A DNA stretch of 64,000 bases from Pseudomonas kielensis (GCF_014236655.1 NZ_JACMYG010000003.1:186001-250000), one strand, 5' to 3'; shown: positions 7,629 to 17,581, counted from the stretch's first letter. Notes: a model not told the origin generated them from the letters alone. Program-made: numbers and translations.

Positions 7629-10058
7629 ATGGCGACGAAGCAGGGCATGCAACCATTGGCGCGGGCAGTGCACGCTGGCGCACTGGGTCTGATCATTGCG
7701 GGCGGCAGCCTGATCACCGCATCGGCGCAGGCCGCCGAACAAGGCGCCCAGCACACGCGTGCCTATCATGTGCCTGCCGGTGACCTGAGCAGTTCCCTCG
7801 CCGAGTTCGCCAGCCAGGCGGAGATCACCCTGCCCATCGAGCCGGGCCTGGTAGAGGGTTTGCGCAGCCCTGGCCTGAATGCCGCCACCAGCGTGGAAGG
7901 CGGCTTGCAGCAACTGCTGCAAGGCACCGGCCTGCAAGCTTCATCGCAGGGGAGTGGGCTGTTCCTGCTGACACCGCAGGACGCCGGCACCAGCCTGGAA
8001 CTGGGCGCTACCAGCATTACCGGGCAAAACCTGGTGGCGACTACAGAGAACAGCGGTTCCTACACGACCGGGGTCATGCAGACTGCCACCAAGCTGCCCT
8101 TGACCTTGCGCGAAACGCCGCAGACGGTCAGCGTGGTCACGCGCAAGCGTATGGACGACAAGGCCATGACCAGCATCAGCGATGTCGCCCAAAGCGCACC
8201 GGGGGTTTTTCTGAACAACTCCGGCGGGGCGGGGCGGCCGACATTCAGCGCTCGCGGTTTCGACATCGACAACATCATGTACGACGGTTTTCCCACCAGC
8301 TTCCTGACCTACCTGCCCAGCGGAGAGGCCAACCTGGCCATGTATGACCGGGTCGAAATCGTTCGCGGCGCCACCGGGCTGGCCCAGGGCGCCGGCAACC
8401 CGGCTGGCGCCATCAACCTGATACGCAAGCGCCCGACCCATCAATTCCAGGGCACGCTCACCGGCAGTGCCGGTAGTTGGGACGATTACACCGGCACCCT
8501 GGATGTCGGCGGCCCGCTCAATGAAAACGGCACCCTGCGCGCCCGTACCGTGGTCTCGCGCGAGGATGCCAAGAGCTTCCGGGACTCGGTGGAAAGTGAT
8601 GCGGATCTGTACTACGGCGTGGTCGACGCCGACCTGAGTGAAAGCACCACCCTGACACTCGGTGGCTACCGGCAGAAGAACTACACCAACTACATCTGGG
8701 GCGGGTTGCCGATGGCCCGCGGTGGCGGTCATCTCGGGCTGCCACGTGACACCTTCCTCGGTCATGACTGGGAATATTCGGACAATCGCACTACCGGCTA
8801 TTTCGCCACTCTTGAGCAAGGCTTGGCCAACGACTGGACATTACGCCTGGCAGCCATGCAATCGAAGACCGACACCGACGTGCTGGCCTCTTCGATATGG
8901 GAATACGATCGCCACTACCTATGGACCGAAGCCATGGAGCAGAAGGAAACCGGCTACGACCTGGCGCTGAGCGGCCCCTTCCAGTTGCTGGGTCAAGAGC
9001 ATGACCTGAGCCTGGGCGTAAGCAAGCGCAAGCTGGATTATCGTTCCGGCAAGGCCTGGAGCGATTTCATCGACGCAGGCAGCAATCTCTTCGAGTGGGA
9101 TCCACGGGGTCATGACAAGCCGGATTACATCAGGGGGCCTGATGGCCTTCCCGAGACCACCACCCAGGACAGCTTCTATGCCAGTACCCGCCTGCGCTTG
9201 AGCGAGCCACTGTCGCTGATTCTCGGTGGCCGTCTGGATTGGTACGAATTCGATGACAGCGCAAACAGTGCAAGCAACTACAAGGTCACTCGCAACCTGA
9301 CCCGCTATGCCGGCCTGGTCTACGACCTCAACGCCAATCACTCGGTCTATGTCAGCTACACCGATATCTTCAAGCCGCAGAGCGAGAAAGGCATAGGCGG
9401 CAACGTGATCGAGCCTGTAGTGGGTGAGAACTACGAAGTGGGCATCAAGGGCGAGTACTTTGATGGCGCACTGAATGCGAGCATGGCTGTGTTCCAGATC
9501 GACCAGAAGAATCGCGCCCAGGAGTTGCCTGATATCAAAGGTTGCGGTTCAGGCGCCGCCAGTGCCTGCTATGAGGCTGCTGGCCTCGTGCGCAGCAAGG
9601 GCATTGACCTGGAAGTCCAGGGCGCCTTGACCGACAACTGGCAACTGGCTGCCGGTTACACCTACACCCAGACCCAATACGTCAATGACGCCAACGCAGC
9701 CAAAGAAGGCGAAGACTTCGACCGCAAGAAACCACGTCAGCTCTTCAAGCTGGCCACGATCTATACCCTGCCCGATGAGCTGCAGCGCTGGCGTATTGGC
9801 GGTGATGTCTATGAGCAGAGCCGCATTCGCACGTCGGGGGGAACCGGTGCCACCGCATGGAAAAATCAGCAGGGCTCCTACACCGTGGTCGGTCTGGTGG
9901 GAGGCTACCAGGCCACCGAGCAACTGGATCTGCAGCTCAACGTCAACAACCTGTTCGACCGCACCTACTACAGCAGCGTGGCCAATGGCGGCTATAGCCC
10001 TTACGACATCTACGGCGACCCACGTAATGTGAAGCTGACTGCCCGCTATAGCTTCTAA
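7629..10058 (+). CDS. TonB-dependent siderophore receptor with N-terminal STN signalling domain
   Basis: An 809-residue outer-membrane transducer. It has a signal peptide ending near ASAQA|AEQ, then an STN domain (about residues 45-120: RAYHVPAGDLSSSLAEFASQ and LQQLLQGTGL), then the plug domain (LRETPQTVSVVTRKRMDD, FSARGFDIDNIMYDG, EIVRGATGLAQGAGNPAGAI) and a 22-strand barrel ending in aromatic F (LTARYSF). The STN domain talks to FecR, so substrate binding should induce the gene through the upstream sigma factor. The plug and barrel resemble FpvA/FoxA-type ferric-siderophore receptors; as no siderophore biosynthesis genes are near, it probably takes up a foreign siderophore. GGGACGA precedes the ATG. 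Confidence 0.93.
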   Translation: MATKQGMQPLARAVHAGALGLIIAGGSLITASAQAAEQGAQHTRAYHVPAGDLSSSLAEFASQAEITLPIEPGLVEGLRSPGLNAATSVEGGLQQLLQGTGLQASSQGSGLFLLTPQDAGTSLELGATSITGQNLVATTENSGSYTTGVMQTATKLPLTLRETPQTVSVVTRKRMDDKAMTSISDVAQSAPGVFLNNSGGAGRPTFSARGFDIDNIMYDGFPTSFLTYLPSGEANLAMYDRVEIVRGATGLAQGAGNPAGAINLIRKRPTHQFQGTLTGSAGSWDDYTGTLDVGGPLNENGTLRARTVVSREDAKSFRDSVESDADLYYGVVDADLSESTTLTLGGYRQKNYTNYIWGGLPMARGGGHLGLPRDTFLGHDWEYSDNRTTGYFATLEQGLANDWTLRLAAMQSKTDTDVLASSIWEYDRHYLWTEAMEQKETGYDLALSGPFQLLGQEHDLSLGVSKRKLDYRSGKAWSDFIDAGSNLFEWDPRGHDKPDYIRGPDGLPETTTQDSFYASTRLRLSEPLSLILGGRLDWYEFDDSANSASNYKVTRNLTRYAGLVYDLNANHSVYVSYTDIFKPQSEKGIGGNVIEPVVGENYEVGIKGEYFDGALNASMAVFQIDQKNRAQELPDIKGCGSGAASACYEAAGLVRSKGIDLEVQGALTDNWQLAAGYTYTQTQYVNDANAAKEGEDFDRKKPRQLFKLATIYTLPDELQRWRIGGDVYEQSRIRTSGGTGATAWKNQQGSYTVVGLVGGYQATEQLDLQLNVNNLFDRTYYSSVANGGYSPYDIYGDPRNVKLTARYSF

Positions 10059-10148
10059 GAAGCTGTTAGAAATCCCAGGTCCATCAAGCAAGACGTGTTG
10101 CCCAGCTGCATACTGCTGGGCCACGAATCCGCCTCAAGGAACGAGCCA

Positions 10149-10565
10149 ATGATCACCCCACCTGAGCAGCTGCTGTTTTTGCCCGGCGCTTCCGGTAACA
10201 CGCAGTTTTGGTGCCCGGTTGCTGAGCTCCTGAGCACCACGGCGCAGAAGAAGCATGTCGGTTGGCCCGGTTTTGGCGATACGCCATCCAGCCCAGGCGT
10301 GGCCAGCATGGATGATCTGGTCGCCCGCGTCGTTGCTGACATCGACCGGCCGAGCGCTTTGGTGGCGCAGTCCATGGGGGGCATCGTCGCGGTGTGTGTG
10401 GCGCTTGAGCATCCTGGGCTAATCACCCATCTGGTCCTGACGGTCACCTCGGGAGGGGTAGACATGTCTGACTTGGGCTTTACCCACTCACCTGCAGTGG
10501 CTGGGTTGATCAATCAGCACCTGGACTGCGGATTCTTGTCGAGCCGTCATGGTGCCTTGCCATAG
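10149..10565 (+). pseudogene. Truncated alpha/beta hydrolase
   Basis: A 138-residue product with the N-terminal half of an alpha/beta hydrolase: LLFLPGASGNTQFW (oxyanion strand), GWPGFGDTP, and the nucleophile elbow VAQSMGG with serine. Family members of this kind are about 230-260 residues long and carry an aspartate and a histidine of the catalytic triad in the C-terminal half. Here the frame ends after LTVTSGGVDMSDLG plus about 30 unrelated residues, so both of those catalytic residues are missing. It is most likely a C-terminally deleted remnant. It begins 90 bp after the TonB receptor. Confidence 0.65.
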
Positions 10566-10634
10566 CAAACTGTAAAAGTGCGAACCTCAGGCCGAGTTGA
10601 AGGGGGGAGCAGGGGCCCGCATCGTTGCGAGGTG

Positions 10635-10661
10635 AACAAAAAGCCCGCTCAATGGCGGGCT
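10635..10661 (-). terminator. Rho-independent terminator of aer
   Basis: On the minus strand the stem AGCCCGC / GCGGGCT (10642-10661) with a six-base loop is followed by TTTTGTT. It lies 50 bp after the aer stop codon. Confidence 0.75.
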
Positions 10662-10711
10662 ATCTGTCGAGGGGAGACTGCGCGTGTGCGCAGTTGCACG
10701 GTTTCTCCAGG

Positions 10712-12277
10712 CTATCGATTAAACCGCTCGACCAATGAGTACTGGGTGGAGGCGGTTCTGGTCAGCTCCTTGCTCAGGCCTGTCGATTGGTTGGCTTGTT
10801 CCGAGGTTTGATCGGCCAGGCTTGCGATTGTGGTGATATTGCGGCTGATTTCTTCAGCGACACACGTCTGCTCTTCAGTGGCGGTGGCAATCTGGGATGT
10901 CATCTCGGTGATGTGCGCGACGGCTTCGCTGATCCCTACCAGTGCCTTGTCGGCCTCAAGCACCCAAGCCACGCCTTCTTCGGCCTGGCGATGACCGTTC
11001 TCCATGGTTTGCACCGCGTTACTGGACGACGCCTGGAGCTTGGTGATCAGGTCATGGATCTGAGTGGTGGATTGTGAGGTGCGCTGTGCCAACTGACGGA
11101 CTTCATCGGCGACTACAGCAAAGCCGCGGCCCATGTCGCCCGCGCGTGCCGCTTCGATGGCGGCATTGAGCGCCAGCAAATTGGTCTGGTCGGCGATACC
11201 TTTGATCACGTCAACCACGGTCCCGATTTCATTGCTGTCCCTGGCCAGTTGCGCAACCGTCAAGCCTGTTTCCCCGACGACCTCGGAGAGGCGTTCGATC
11301 GCCTGCCGGGTGTCTCGCGCGACCTCGCGACCGCGGCTCGTGAGCACGTTGGCTTGCTGCGTCGCATCTGCCGTACGCTGGACGTGGGTGGCGACTTCCT
11401 GAGTGGTCGCGGCCATCTGGTTGATCGCGGTAGACACCTGCTCGGTTTCAACCCGTTGTCGTTCAAGGCCTACGCAGCTGTCGCTTGCCAGTAGATCGGA
11501 TTGTCGTGCAAGGGCACTCAGATGCTCGGCCGTGTCCTGCAGTCGTGTTAGGCAGGTCTGCAGGCGTGCAGCCTGGCTGAGGAATGCTGTTTCCAGGCAG
11601 GCTTGAGGGCCGCGCTCATCGCTGTACATCTGGGCAATCAGTGGGTCGGACGTCGACGGTTCGGCCAACTGCAACAAGCGCAATGTTCCTCGCTGCTGCC
11701 AGCGTGATGCGAGAAAGCCAAGTGGCAAGACAATGCCGGCGGTTACCGCCAACGCCACCGGTGCATCCAGGAACAGGCCGCTCAAGGTGCCCACTACGCC
11801 TGTGGCCAGGTAGGGCAGGCAGTCAAAGAGGACCGGCAGCCAACTGTCCTGACGAGGAATTGCCGGCTTGCCTTGGCTGATGCGCTGATACAGGGATTGG
11901 GCACGACGAATCTGGTCAGCCGTTGGCTTGACCCTCACAGATTCAAATCCGGTGACCTGACTTCCTTCAAATATCGGCGTGACGTAGGCGTTGACCCAGT
12001 AGTGGTCGCCATTTTTGGTTCGGTTCTTGACGATTCCCATCCACGGGCGACCTTGCTTGAGCGCACCCCACATATGGGCAAAGACGGCGCAAGGGACATC
12101 GGGATGACGCACGATGTTTTGCGGAGCACCAATCAGGTCGGCTCTTTCAAAGCCGCTGATTTCAACAAATGCGTCATTACAGTAGGTGATAACGCCTCGA
12201 GCATCAGTTGTCGAGATCAGTTTCTGCTGAGGCGCGAGTGAAACTTCACGCTGAGTGACTGGCTGATTATTTCTCAT
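10712..12277 (-). CDS. aer: Aerotaxis receptor Aer (PAS-type methyl-accepting chemotaxis protein)
   Basis: A 521-residue chemoreceptor, the same length as Pseudomonas Aer. An N-terminal PAS domain (residues about 10-115; [43 protein letters not shown], each in order) would bind FAD and sense redox state. A hydrophobic hairpin follows at about 155-200, with no periplasmic domain. The C-terminal signalling domain has the highly conserved hairpin tip [19 protein letters not shown] and [18 protein letters not shown] that contacts CheA/CheW. ATG 12277 is preceded by AGGGAGC and begins [11 protein letters not shown], the typical Aer start; the frame stays open upstream to 12415 but without homologous residues. 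Confidence 0.93.
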   Translation of the reverse strand: MRNNQPVTQREVSLAPQQKLISTTDARGVITYCNDAFVEISGFERADLIGAPQNIVRHPDVPCAVFAHMWGALKQGRPWMGIVKNRTKNGDHYWVNAYVTPIFEGSQVTGFESVRVKPTADQIRRAQSLYQRISQGKPAIPRQDSWLPVLFDCLPYLATGVVGTLSGLFLDAPVALAVTAGIVLPLGFLASRWQQRGTLRLLQLAEPSTSDPLIAQMYSDERGPQACLETAFLSQAARLQTCLTRLQDTAEHLSALARQSDLLASDSCVGLERQRVETEQVSTAINQMAATTQEVATHVQRTADATQQANVLTSRGREVARDTRQAIERLSEVVGETGLTVAQLARDSNEIGTVVDVIKGIADQTNLLALNAAIEAARAGDMGRGFAVVADEVRQLAQRTSQSTTQIHDLITKLQASSSNAVQTMENGHRQAEEGVAWVLEADKALVGISEAVAHITEMTSQIATATEEQTCVAEEISRNITTIASLADQTSEQANQSTGLSKELTRTASTQYSLVERFNR

Positions 12278-12532
12278 TTCGATGGCTCCCTGGTTCCATT
12301 GAGAGGCCATCGGCTGGACGTAGAAAAAGATGAACGGCAGGTTGATTAAAATCCTTATATAACAATGAGTTGCATTTATATTTTCATCTGCGCGACAAAG
12401 TGATCCACGACTCAACGAAAAATTGACAATCCTCCTGAAGATCGCTTCAGTGCGCGGCCCTGAATACCGTCAACTGAGCAAGCGCCAGGAACCGTTGCTC
12501 GAACCGATTGGAATCCATGCCAGACGCCTGGT
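12278..12532. other. Intergenic region between aer and the DUF2955 operon end
   Basis: The AT-rich part at 12340-12410 should carry the aer promoter. No clear sigma-28 or sigma-54 element is visible by eye. The other part holds the 3' end of the convergent-side export operon, and no clear terminator is seen. Confidence 0.35.
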
Positions 12533-13573
12533 TCAACCCGGTGTTGAGGCCGCGCCAGCGCTTCGCCGGCGGCTGCGTTGATCCAGCAGGTGGACCATCA
12601 GGCAGGCATAGAGGGTCACCAGGATAAACAGCCCCATGCGGATCGCGAAGGCGGTGTAGACGTCCTTGCCGGCGGCGCTGTCCTGCACCGATTGGCCGAG
12701 CAGGATGATCATGGTCACCAGGGTGTTGAGCCAGAACCCCGGGCTTTGGGCGCTCGGGCGCAGGCGATAGAGCTTGCGCGCCACCAGCAGGGTGAACAGC
12801 AGGGTCCACAGGAAAAACATCCAGAGGTGCACAAACAGACTCAGCCCACACCAGAACAGAATCGCCAGCAGGCCGCCGAGCAGGGTCGAGCCGATCAGTT
12901 CGCGCCCGGCGTGGCGGGTGCCTGTGGTGGAACTCTGTTGCCCCAGGCTGACGGCCTTGAGGACGATCGGTAGATAGCTGGCCGGGTCAAGCAGCACCAG
13001 GAGGAAGGTCGGCAGCACGATCAAGGTGGCGCGCAAGGCCACTCGGGTAATCTCTGGTGCGCTGAGGGTCGGGGCCGGCGGGGGGGAGGGCGCGTTACCG
13101 GGGTCGGGAAACAACCAGTGGCTCACCCCCACCGCCAGCATCGCGAGGAACAGGCCCTTTGCCAGCGCCTCGATGACGGTCACCGCCAGGCCGAAGTCGG
13201 CGACGCCGGCGGCGGAGATCAGGGTCAGGCCGATCGTCAGGAAGGTCACCACCAGGCCATTGGCGCCACGCAAACCCATGCGGAACACCACAAACAGCGC
13301 CAGCGTGACCAGCAGCACGCCGCTGGCCGGGTAGTAGCGCAATATGGGGATCAGCAGCAGGCCGACGCCGGTGGTGAACAGGGCGACCAGAATCAGACTC
13401 AGGCCGGCCTTGAACGACAGCGGCTGATTGAGTGACACCAGCAGCATCAGGGCCAGCACCGGCGCCATAAAGGGAATCGGCAGCGCCAGGCCAAAGCTGA
13501 CCGTCAGGCACAGCGCCGTGCCGCAGGCCAGGCGCAGTGCGCGCTGGGCCTGGGGCGAGCGCTCAGTAGGCAT
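12533..13573 (-). CDS. DUF2955 / FUSC-like inner-membrane efflux protein
   Basis: A 346-residue polytopic membrane protein. Two blocks of hydrophobic helices (about residues 15-165 and 180-325) are joined by a proline-rich linker (NAPSPPPAPTLSAPE), the duplicated layout of FUSC/aromatic-acid exporter proteins but without the long cytosolic domain of AaeB. DUF2955 proteins are usually encoded with an HlyD-type adaptor, as here: the start codon overlaps the adaptor stop by 11 bp. It is the last gene of the four-gene operon. Probable export of a small aromatic or drug-like compound is inferred from family and context. Confidence 0.85.
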   Translation of the reverse strand: MPTERSPQAQRALRLACGTALCLTVSFGLALPIPFMAPVLALMLLVSLNQPLSFKAGLSLILVALFTTGVGLLLIPILRYYPASGVLLVTLALFVVFRMGLRGANGLVVTFLTIGLTLISAAGVADFGLAVTVIEALAKGLFLAMLAVGVSHWLFPDPGNAPSPPPAPTLSAPEITRVALRATLIVLPTFLLVLLDPASYLPIVLKAVSLGQQSSTTGTRHAGRELIGSTLLGGLLAILFWCGLSLFVHLWMFFLWTLLFTLLVARKLYRLRPSAQSPGFWLNTLVTMIILLGQSVQDSAAGKDVYTAFAIRMGLFILVTLYACLMVHLLDQRSRRRSAGAASTPG

Positions 13574-14687
13574 ACGACAGCCAGCTCATCAGCCCGAGAA
13601 ACAAGTGGCCAAGGGGATTGAGGGGATTGCCGGCAGTGGGGAACGCCATGACTTCGGCCTGGCCACCGGCGCGTATTCCACGGCCGTCGCGCAGGGTGGC
13701 CAGGGACTCGGCGGAAAACTCGATGATCACCGGGAAGCGTTGCGCCGGGCGCAGCCAGTCTCGGCTGTTCTGCACGGTGGGCAGGGCCCCGGGGGAGGTC
13801 GGCTGGCCGACGCTGACGCCGTAGCCGACGCTGCGCACATGGCCGCTGAACACCTCGCCAGGCAGGGCGTCGAGGACGATGGAGACCTCGGTGTCGGGCT
13901 TGACCAGGCCGAGGTTGTTCTCGGTCATGTCGGCGCTGATCCACACATCATGGATAGCAATCAGGGTCATGACCGGGGTGCCGGCAGCCGCAAACTGCCC
14001 GGTATCGGTCCGCAGGTCGGTGATCAGGCCCGCCGAGCGTGCGCGCACCTGGGTATTGGCCAGGTCCAGTTCGGCTTTCGACAGTGCGGTGGCGGCACTG
14101 CGCAACAGGGCGTTGTCCTGATCGCTACCGCCTTCCTGCTCACGGGCGCGCTGGACTTCGGCGCGGGCGGCCGCCACCTGGCTGACCGCCTGGGCGTGGT
14201 TGGCGCGCGAGACTTCCAGCAAGCGCACGGAAATGGTCCCGCGATCTTCCCGGTACAAACCTTCCAGGCGCTGGTTGTCCTGGCGGGTCTTGAGTTCGTT
14301 GGCCTGGGACGCGCGCAAGTTGGCTTGCGCTGCGGCAATCCCGGCGGTGCTGGCGCCGATCTGCCGGCGGGTCGATTCAAGGTCGGCGCGGGCCCGGTCG
14401 ACGGCAATCTGGTACGGTTGCGGGTCGACTTCGAACAGCACGTCCCCGGCCTTGACGTCCTGGTTGTTGCGCACATTGACCTTGATCACCCGCCCGGCCA
14501 CCTCGGACGCCACCGGGATGACAAAGGCGCCCACGCGCGCTTGCTGGGTATAGGGGGTGAAACGGTCTGCCAGCAGGTACCAGGCCAGGCTCAGGACGAT
14601 CAGCAGCACGACCCACTTGATGCCTTTGTTCACCGGTTCGGCGGCAGGTTCGGGGGCCTTGGCGGCAGGTGGCGGGACGTCACTCAT
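13563..14687 (-). CDS. HlyD/EmrA-type membrane fusion protein
   Basis: A 374-residue periplasmic adaptor. One N-terminal membrane helix (residues about 23-42; IKWVVLLIVLSLAWYLLA) anchors it. The biotinyl-lipoyl half motif is visible at VIPVASEVAGRVIKVNVRNN and its partner at ARSAGLITDLRTDTGQFA, with a long alpha-helical hairpin between (about residues 95-215, DRARADLESTRRQ...). It would bridge the DUF2955 pump and the outer-membrane factor. Stop and start codons overlap with both neighbours (11 bp and 4 bp), so the operon is translationally tight. Confidence 0.9.
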   Translation of the reverse strand: MSDVPPPAAKAPEPAAEPVNKGIKWVVLLIVLSLAWYLLADRFTPYTQQARVGAFVIPVASEVAGRVIKVNVRNNQDVKAGDVLFEVDPQPYQIAVDRARADLESTRRQIGASTAGIAAAQANLRASQANELKTRQDNQRLEGLYREDRGTISVRLLEVSRANHAQAVSQVAAARAEVQRAREQEGGSDQDNALLRSAATALSKAELDLANTQVRARSAGLITDLRTDTGQFAAAGTPVMTLIAIHDVWISADMTENNLGLVKPDTEVSIVLDALPGEVFSGHVRSVGYGVSVGQPTSPGALPTVQNSRDWLRPAQRFPVIIEFSAESLATLRDGRGIRAGGQAEVMAFPTAGNPLNPLGHLFLGLMSWLSYAY

Positions 14688-16231
14688 CGTTGATCACCTT
14701 GGGGAGCGGGAGCCGGGACTGGGGCGGGTTGCGGGCTGGCGGGTTCCTGCAGCAGGTCACCCCAGTCGGTGCGTTGTTCCATTTGCTGGCGGGTCGGTGC
14801 AGAGATTTTCGCCTGGGCGCTGTACCAGCCGCCTCCCAGGGCTCGATACAGGGCAATCAGGTTGCTGACGGCGGTGCTGCGGCTGAGCAGGTAACTATCC
14901 TGTTGTTGCAGCAGCGCGCGCTGCGCATCGAGGACCCGCTGGAAATCCGAATAGCCCTCACGGTATTGGGCATTGGCCAGTACCAGCGAGCGTTCGGCGG
15001 CAAATGCCGCTTCACGCAGGATGCGCTCGCGCTCCAGGGCCTTGGTCAACCCGGTGGCGGCATCGTCGGCTTCACGGGCCGCCTGGCGGACCTTGTCGCG
15101 GTAGGCTTCGATCAGTTGCTGCAAGCGAGCATCCTGGACCCGTATGTTGTTGTGGATCTGCCCGTAATCGAAGATGTTCCAGCGCAAGCTGGGGCCGCCG
15201 ACCAGGTCCAGGTTGTTGGAGGTGCCGCCCACCGAGTTGGCTGACCAGACGATGCTGCCCAGCAGGCTCAGGGACGGATACAGGTCCGATTCGGCGACGC
15301 CGATCAGCGCCGACTGGGCCGCGACATTCAGCTCTGCGGCCCGCACATCGGGACGGCGCAGCAGCAGTTCGGCCGGCACGTCCTGCAACACGGCGCGGTC
15401 CACCAGCGGGATCAGGCCGGTGTTCAGGTTCAGCTGGGACAGCGGCCCCGGTGGCTGCCCAATCAGCACGGCCAGGGCGTTGCGGGTGCGTGCCGCCTGG
15501 TCTTCGAGGCTGGGAATGCTGCTCAGGGTACCCAGGTACTGGGTCTTGGCCTGCTGCACGTCGAGTTCGGCGGTCTGGCCGCTGTTGAACAGTTTTTCGG
15601 TGATCTCGAAACTGCGCTTCTGCTGGGTGCTGTTTTCCCGCGCCACGCGTAACCGCGCCTCGGTGGTGCGCAGGGCAAAGTAGGTATCGGCGACCTGGGC
15701 GCGCAGCAATACCAGGACGTCCTCATAGTTGGCCTGGGCGGCGAAGTAGCTGGCGTCCGAGGACTCGATGGCGCGACTGAAGCGGCCCCAGAAATCCAGC
15801 TCCCAGCCGACATCGAAGCCGGCACTGTACTGCCAGAAGTTACTGCTCTGCGGGTTTTTGCCGCCGGCCTGGCTGCGGTTCACATAGAGGCTGTCGGCGC
15901 TGGCCTGCTGCACTTGCGGATAGAGCCCGGCCTGGGCGATACCCAGTTGCGCACGGGCCTCCATCACTCGTAAGCCGGCGATCTGCAGGCTTGAGTTGTG
16001 GGCGTCGGCTTCGGCAATCAAGCGGTCGAGCATCGGGTCGTTGAACACCCGCCACCACTGGCGCAGGTCCGGATTGTCGCCGCGTTGGCTGGCTTGTTCG
16101 AGGGCGGCGCTGTTCCACTGCCGCGTCCATTCTTGCGCCGGACTCTGGAAGTCCGGCCCCAGGCGCACGCAGCCGCCGAGGCCGAGCAGCGCAATCAGCA
16201 ACAGGTGCCCTGGATGGCAGGATCTAGGCAT
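14684..16231 (-). CDS. Outer-membrane efflux factor (NodT/OprM family lipoprotein)
   Basis: A 515-residue TolC-like channel. The N-terminus has a lipoprotein signal with lipobox LGGC. Two OEP repeats follow; typical blocks are GWELDFWGRFSRAIESS, LLLRRPDVRAAELNVAAQSA and YREGYSDFQRVLDAQRALL. The C-terminus is a proline-rich tail (PASPQPAPVPAPAP) absent from most family members. ATG 16231 is preferred over GTG 16240 because CGAG lies about nine bases upstream of it. The gene sits between the AI-2E protein and the HlyD adaptor and completes a tripartite pump. Confidence 0.9.
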   Translation of the reverse strand: MPRSCHPGHLLLIALLGLGGCVRLGPDFQSPAQEWTRQWNSAALEQASQRGDNPDLRQWWRVFNDPMLDRLIAEADAHNSSLQIAGLRVMEARAQLGIAQAGLYPQVQQASADSLYVNRSQAGGKNPQSSNFWQYSAGFDVGWELDFWGRFSRAIESSDASYFAAQANYEDVLVLLRAQVADTYFALRTTEARLRVARENSTQQKRSFEITEKLFNSGQTAELDVQQAKTQYLGTLSSIPSLEDQAARTRNALAVLIGQPPGPLSQLNLNTGLIPLVDRAVLQDVPAELLLRRPDVRAAELNVAAQSALIGVAESDLYPSLSLLGSIVWSANSVGGTSNNLDLVGGPSLRWNIFDYGQIHNNIRVQDARLQQLIEAYRDKVRQAAREADDAATGLTKALERERILREAAFAAERSLVLANAQYREGYSDFQRVLDAQRALLQQQDSYLLSRSTAVSNLIALYRALGGGWYSAQAKISAPTRQQMEQRTDWGDLLQEPASPQPAPVPAPAPQGDQR

Positions 16232-16249
16232 GCAGTGCACTCGGCCGTG

Positions 16250-17353
16250 TCAGGACTGCCTCAGGTTGTCGGGCCGGGAAACGGATGGCTGGTCCTGCAC
16301 CCATTGCCAGAACAACTGGTAGGCCACGGCCAGGACCACCGGGCCGATGAACAGGCCGATGATGCCGTTGGTGACCATGCCGCCTAAGGCGCCGATCAGC
16401 ACCACGGGCATCGGCACGTTGACGCCGCGCCCGAGCAACAGCGGCTTGAGCACGTTATCCACCAGGCCGGCGACGAACACGTAGATAGCGAAGATGATGG
16501 TGGCGGTTGTCGCGCCTTGGTTGACCAGCACAAAGATGATCACCGGTACGGTGATCAGGGTGGCCGGTAGTTGCATGATGCCCAGCAGTAATACCGCCAG
16601 GGCCAGCAAGCCAGCAGCGGGCACGCCCATCAGGACGAACCCGGCACCCACCAGCAGCATTTGGATGAAGGCAATGCCGATCACGCCCAGGGCCACCGCG
16701 CGAATGGTTGCGGTGCACAGTTCAGTGATGGACGGGCCACGGTCTGGGCCGCAGACCCGCGACACGATGCTCACCGCGCTGCGGCTGCCGCTTTCACCGT
16801 AGGCCATGAAGATCCCGGCGATGATCAGGGCAAAAATGAAGATCAGGAAACCCGCGCCGGCGCCGGCCAGCTTGCTCAGCAGGGCGAGGCTGACTTGCTT
16901 GATCTCGGGGATGTACTTTTGCACCAGCAGCGGCAGGTCGGTGACGGCTTGCATCCACAGGCCATGGAGTTTTTCGCCGATCAGGGGCCAGGTGGCTACC
17001 GAGTCAGGCGGAAGCGGGATATGCACGGTGTCGGCCCGGACAATGTTCATGGCGCTTTCCACCGAGCTGACGATCGAGGTGCCCAGCAGATAGACCGGCA
17101 CCAACAGGATCAGCACGGCGATCAGCACCATCAGGGTCGCCGTGTGCCCGCCACGGGTGCCCAGCCTGCGGCTGAGCGTGCCGTGCAACGGATACAGGGT
17201 GATCGCCAGAATCACCGACCACAGCATCAAGTCCAGAAACGGGCTGAAAATGCGAAAGCAGAACAGCAGAAGGACCGCGAGCAGCCCCGCGCGGATCAGG
17301 ACATCAAACATATCCCGGGAGAAGGATTTCTCGGTGAGAGGGGTGGGTAGCAT
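16250..17353 (-). CDS. AI-2E family transporter (YdiK/PerM-like)
   Basis: A 367-residue inner-membrane protein with about eight hydrophobic segments and the family blocks FLDLMLWSVILAITLYPLHG near the N-terminus, and QGATTATIIFAIYVFVAGLV, DNVLKPLLLGRG and PMPVVLIGALGGM near the C-terminus. Some members export autoinducer-2, others act as sodium/proton antiporters or have unknown roles. It is the first gene of the export operon, 18 bp before the outer-membrane factor. ATG 17353 follows a strong GGAGG; the frame remains open upstream to 17515 without conserved residues. Confidence 0.85.
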   Translation of the reverse strand: MLPTPLTEKSFSRDMFDVLIRAGLLAVLLLFCFRIFSPFLDLMLWSVILAITLYPLHGTLSRRLGTRGGHTATLMVLIAVLILLVPVYLLGTSIVSSVESAMNIVRADTVHIPLPPDSVATWPLIGEKLHGLWMQAVTDLPLLVQKYIPEIKQVSLALLSKLAGAGAGFLIFIFALIIAGIFMAYGESGSRSAVSIVSRVCGPDRGPSITELCTATIRAVALGVIGIAFIQMLLVGAGFVLMGVPAAGLLALAVLLLGIMQLPATLITVPVIIFVLVNQGATTATIIFAIYVFVAGLVDNVLKPLLLGRGVNVPMPVVLIGALGGMVTNGIIGLFIGPVVLAVAYQLFWQWVQDQPSVSRPDNLRQS

Positions 17354-17581
17354 GGAGAGCCTCCGGGGGCGGACAGCAACGGCATGAGAAGGGTAAAACC
17401 AGCATAGACGCTCCATTGGAAATGATGGGGGTGTCGAATCGACGATTTTCATCCACCAGCACACCGCCGGAGCAGCCGGGGGGGCGCTAGTGGAGGCCAG
17501 GCAGGCGAAAAACACTAATCAATAATGCTCATTAATTTGTTGGATCAGCCTGGCGCCGTCGCCAGCACGGGTCGGCCTGGC

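Noticed and set aside
10100..10121. Hairpin GCCCAGC / GCTGGGC after the siderophore receptor
   Set aside because: No T-run follows, so it is not supported as a terminator.
13428..14693. 421-codon plus-strand ORF antisense to the HlyD and DUF2955 genes
   Set aside because: Gly/Gln/His-rich antisense product without domains.
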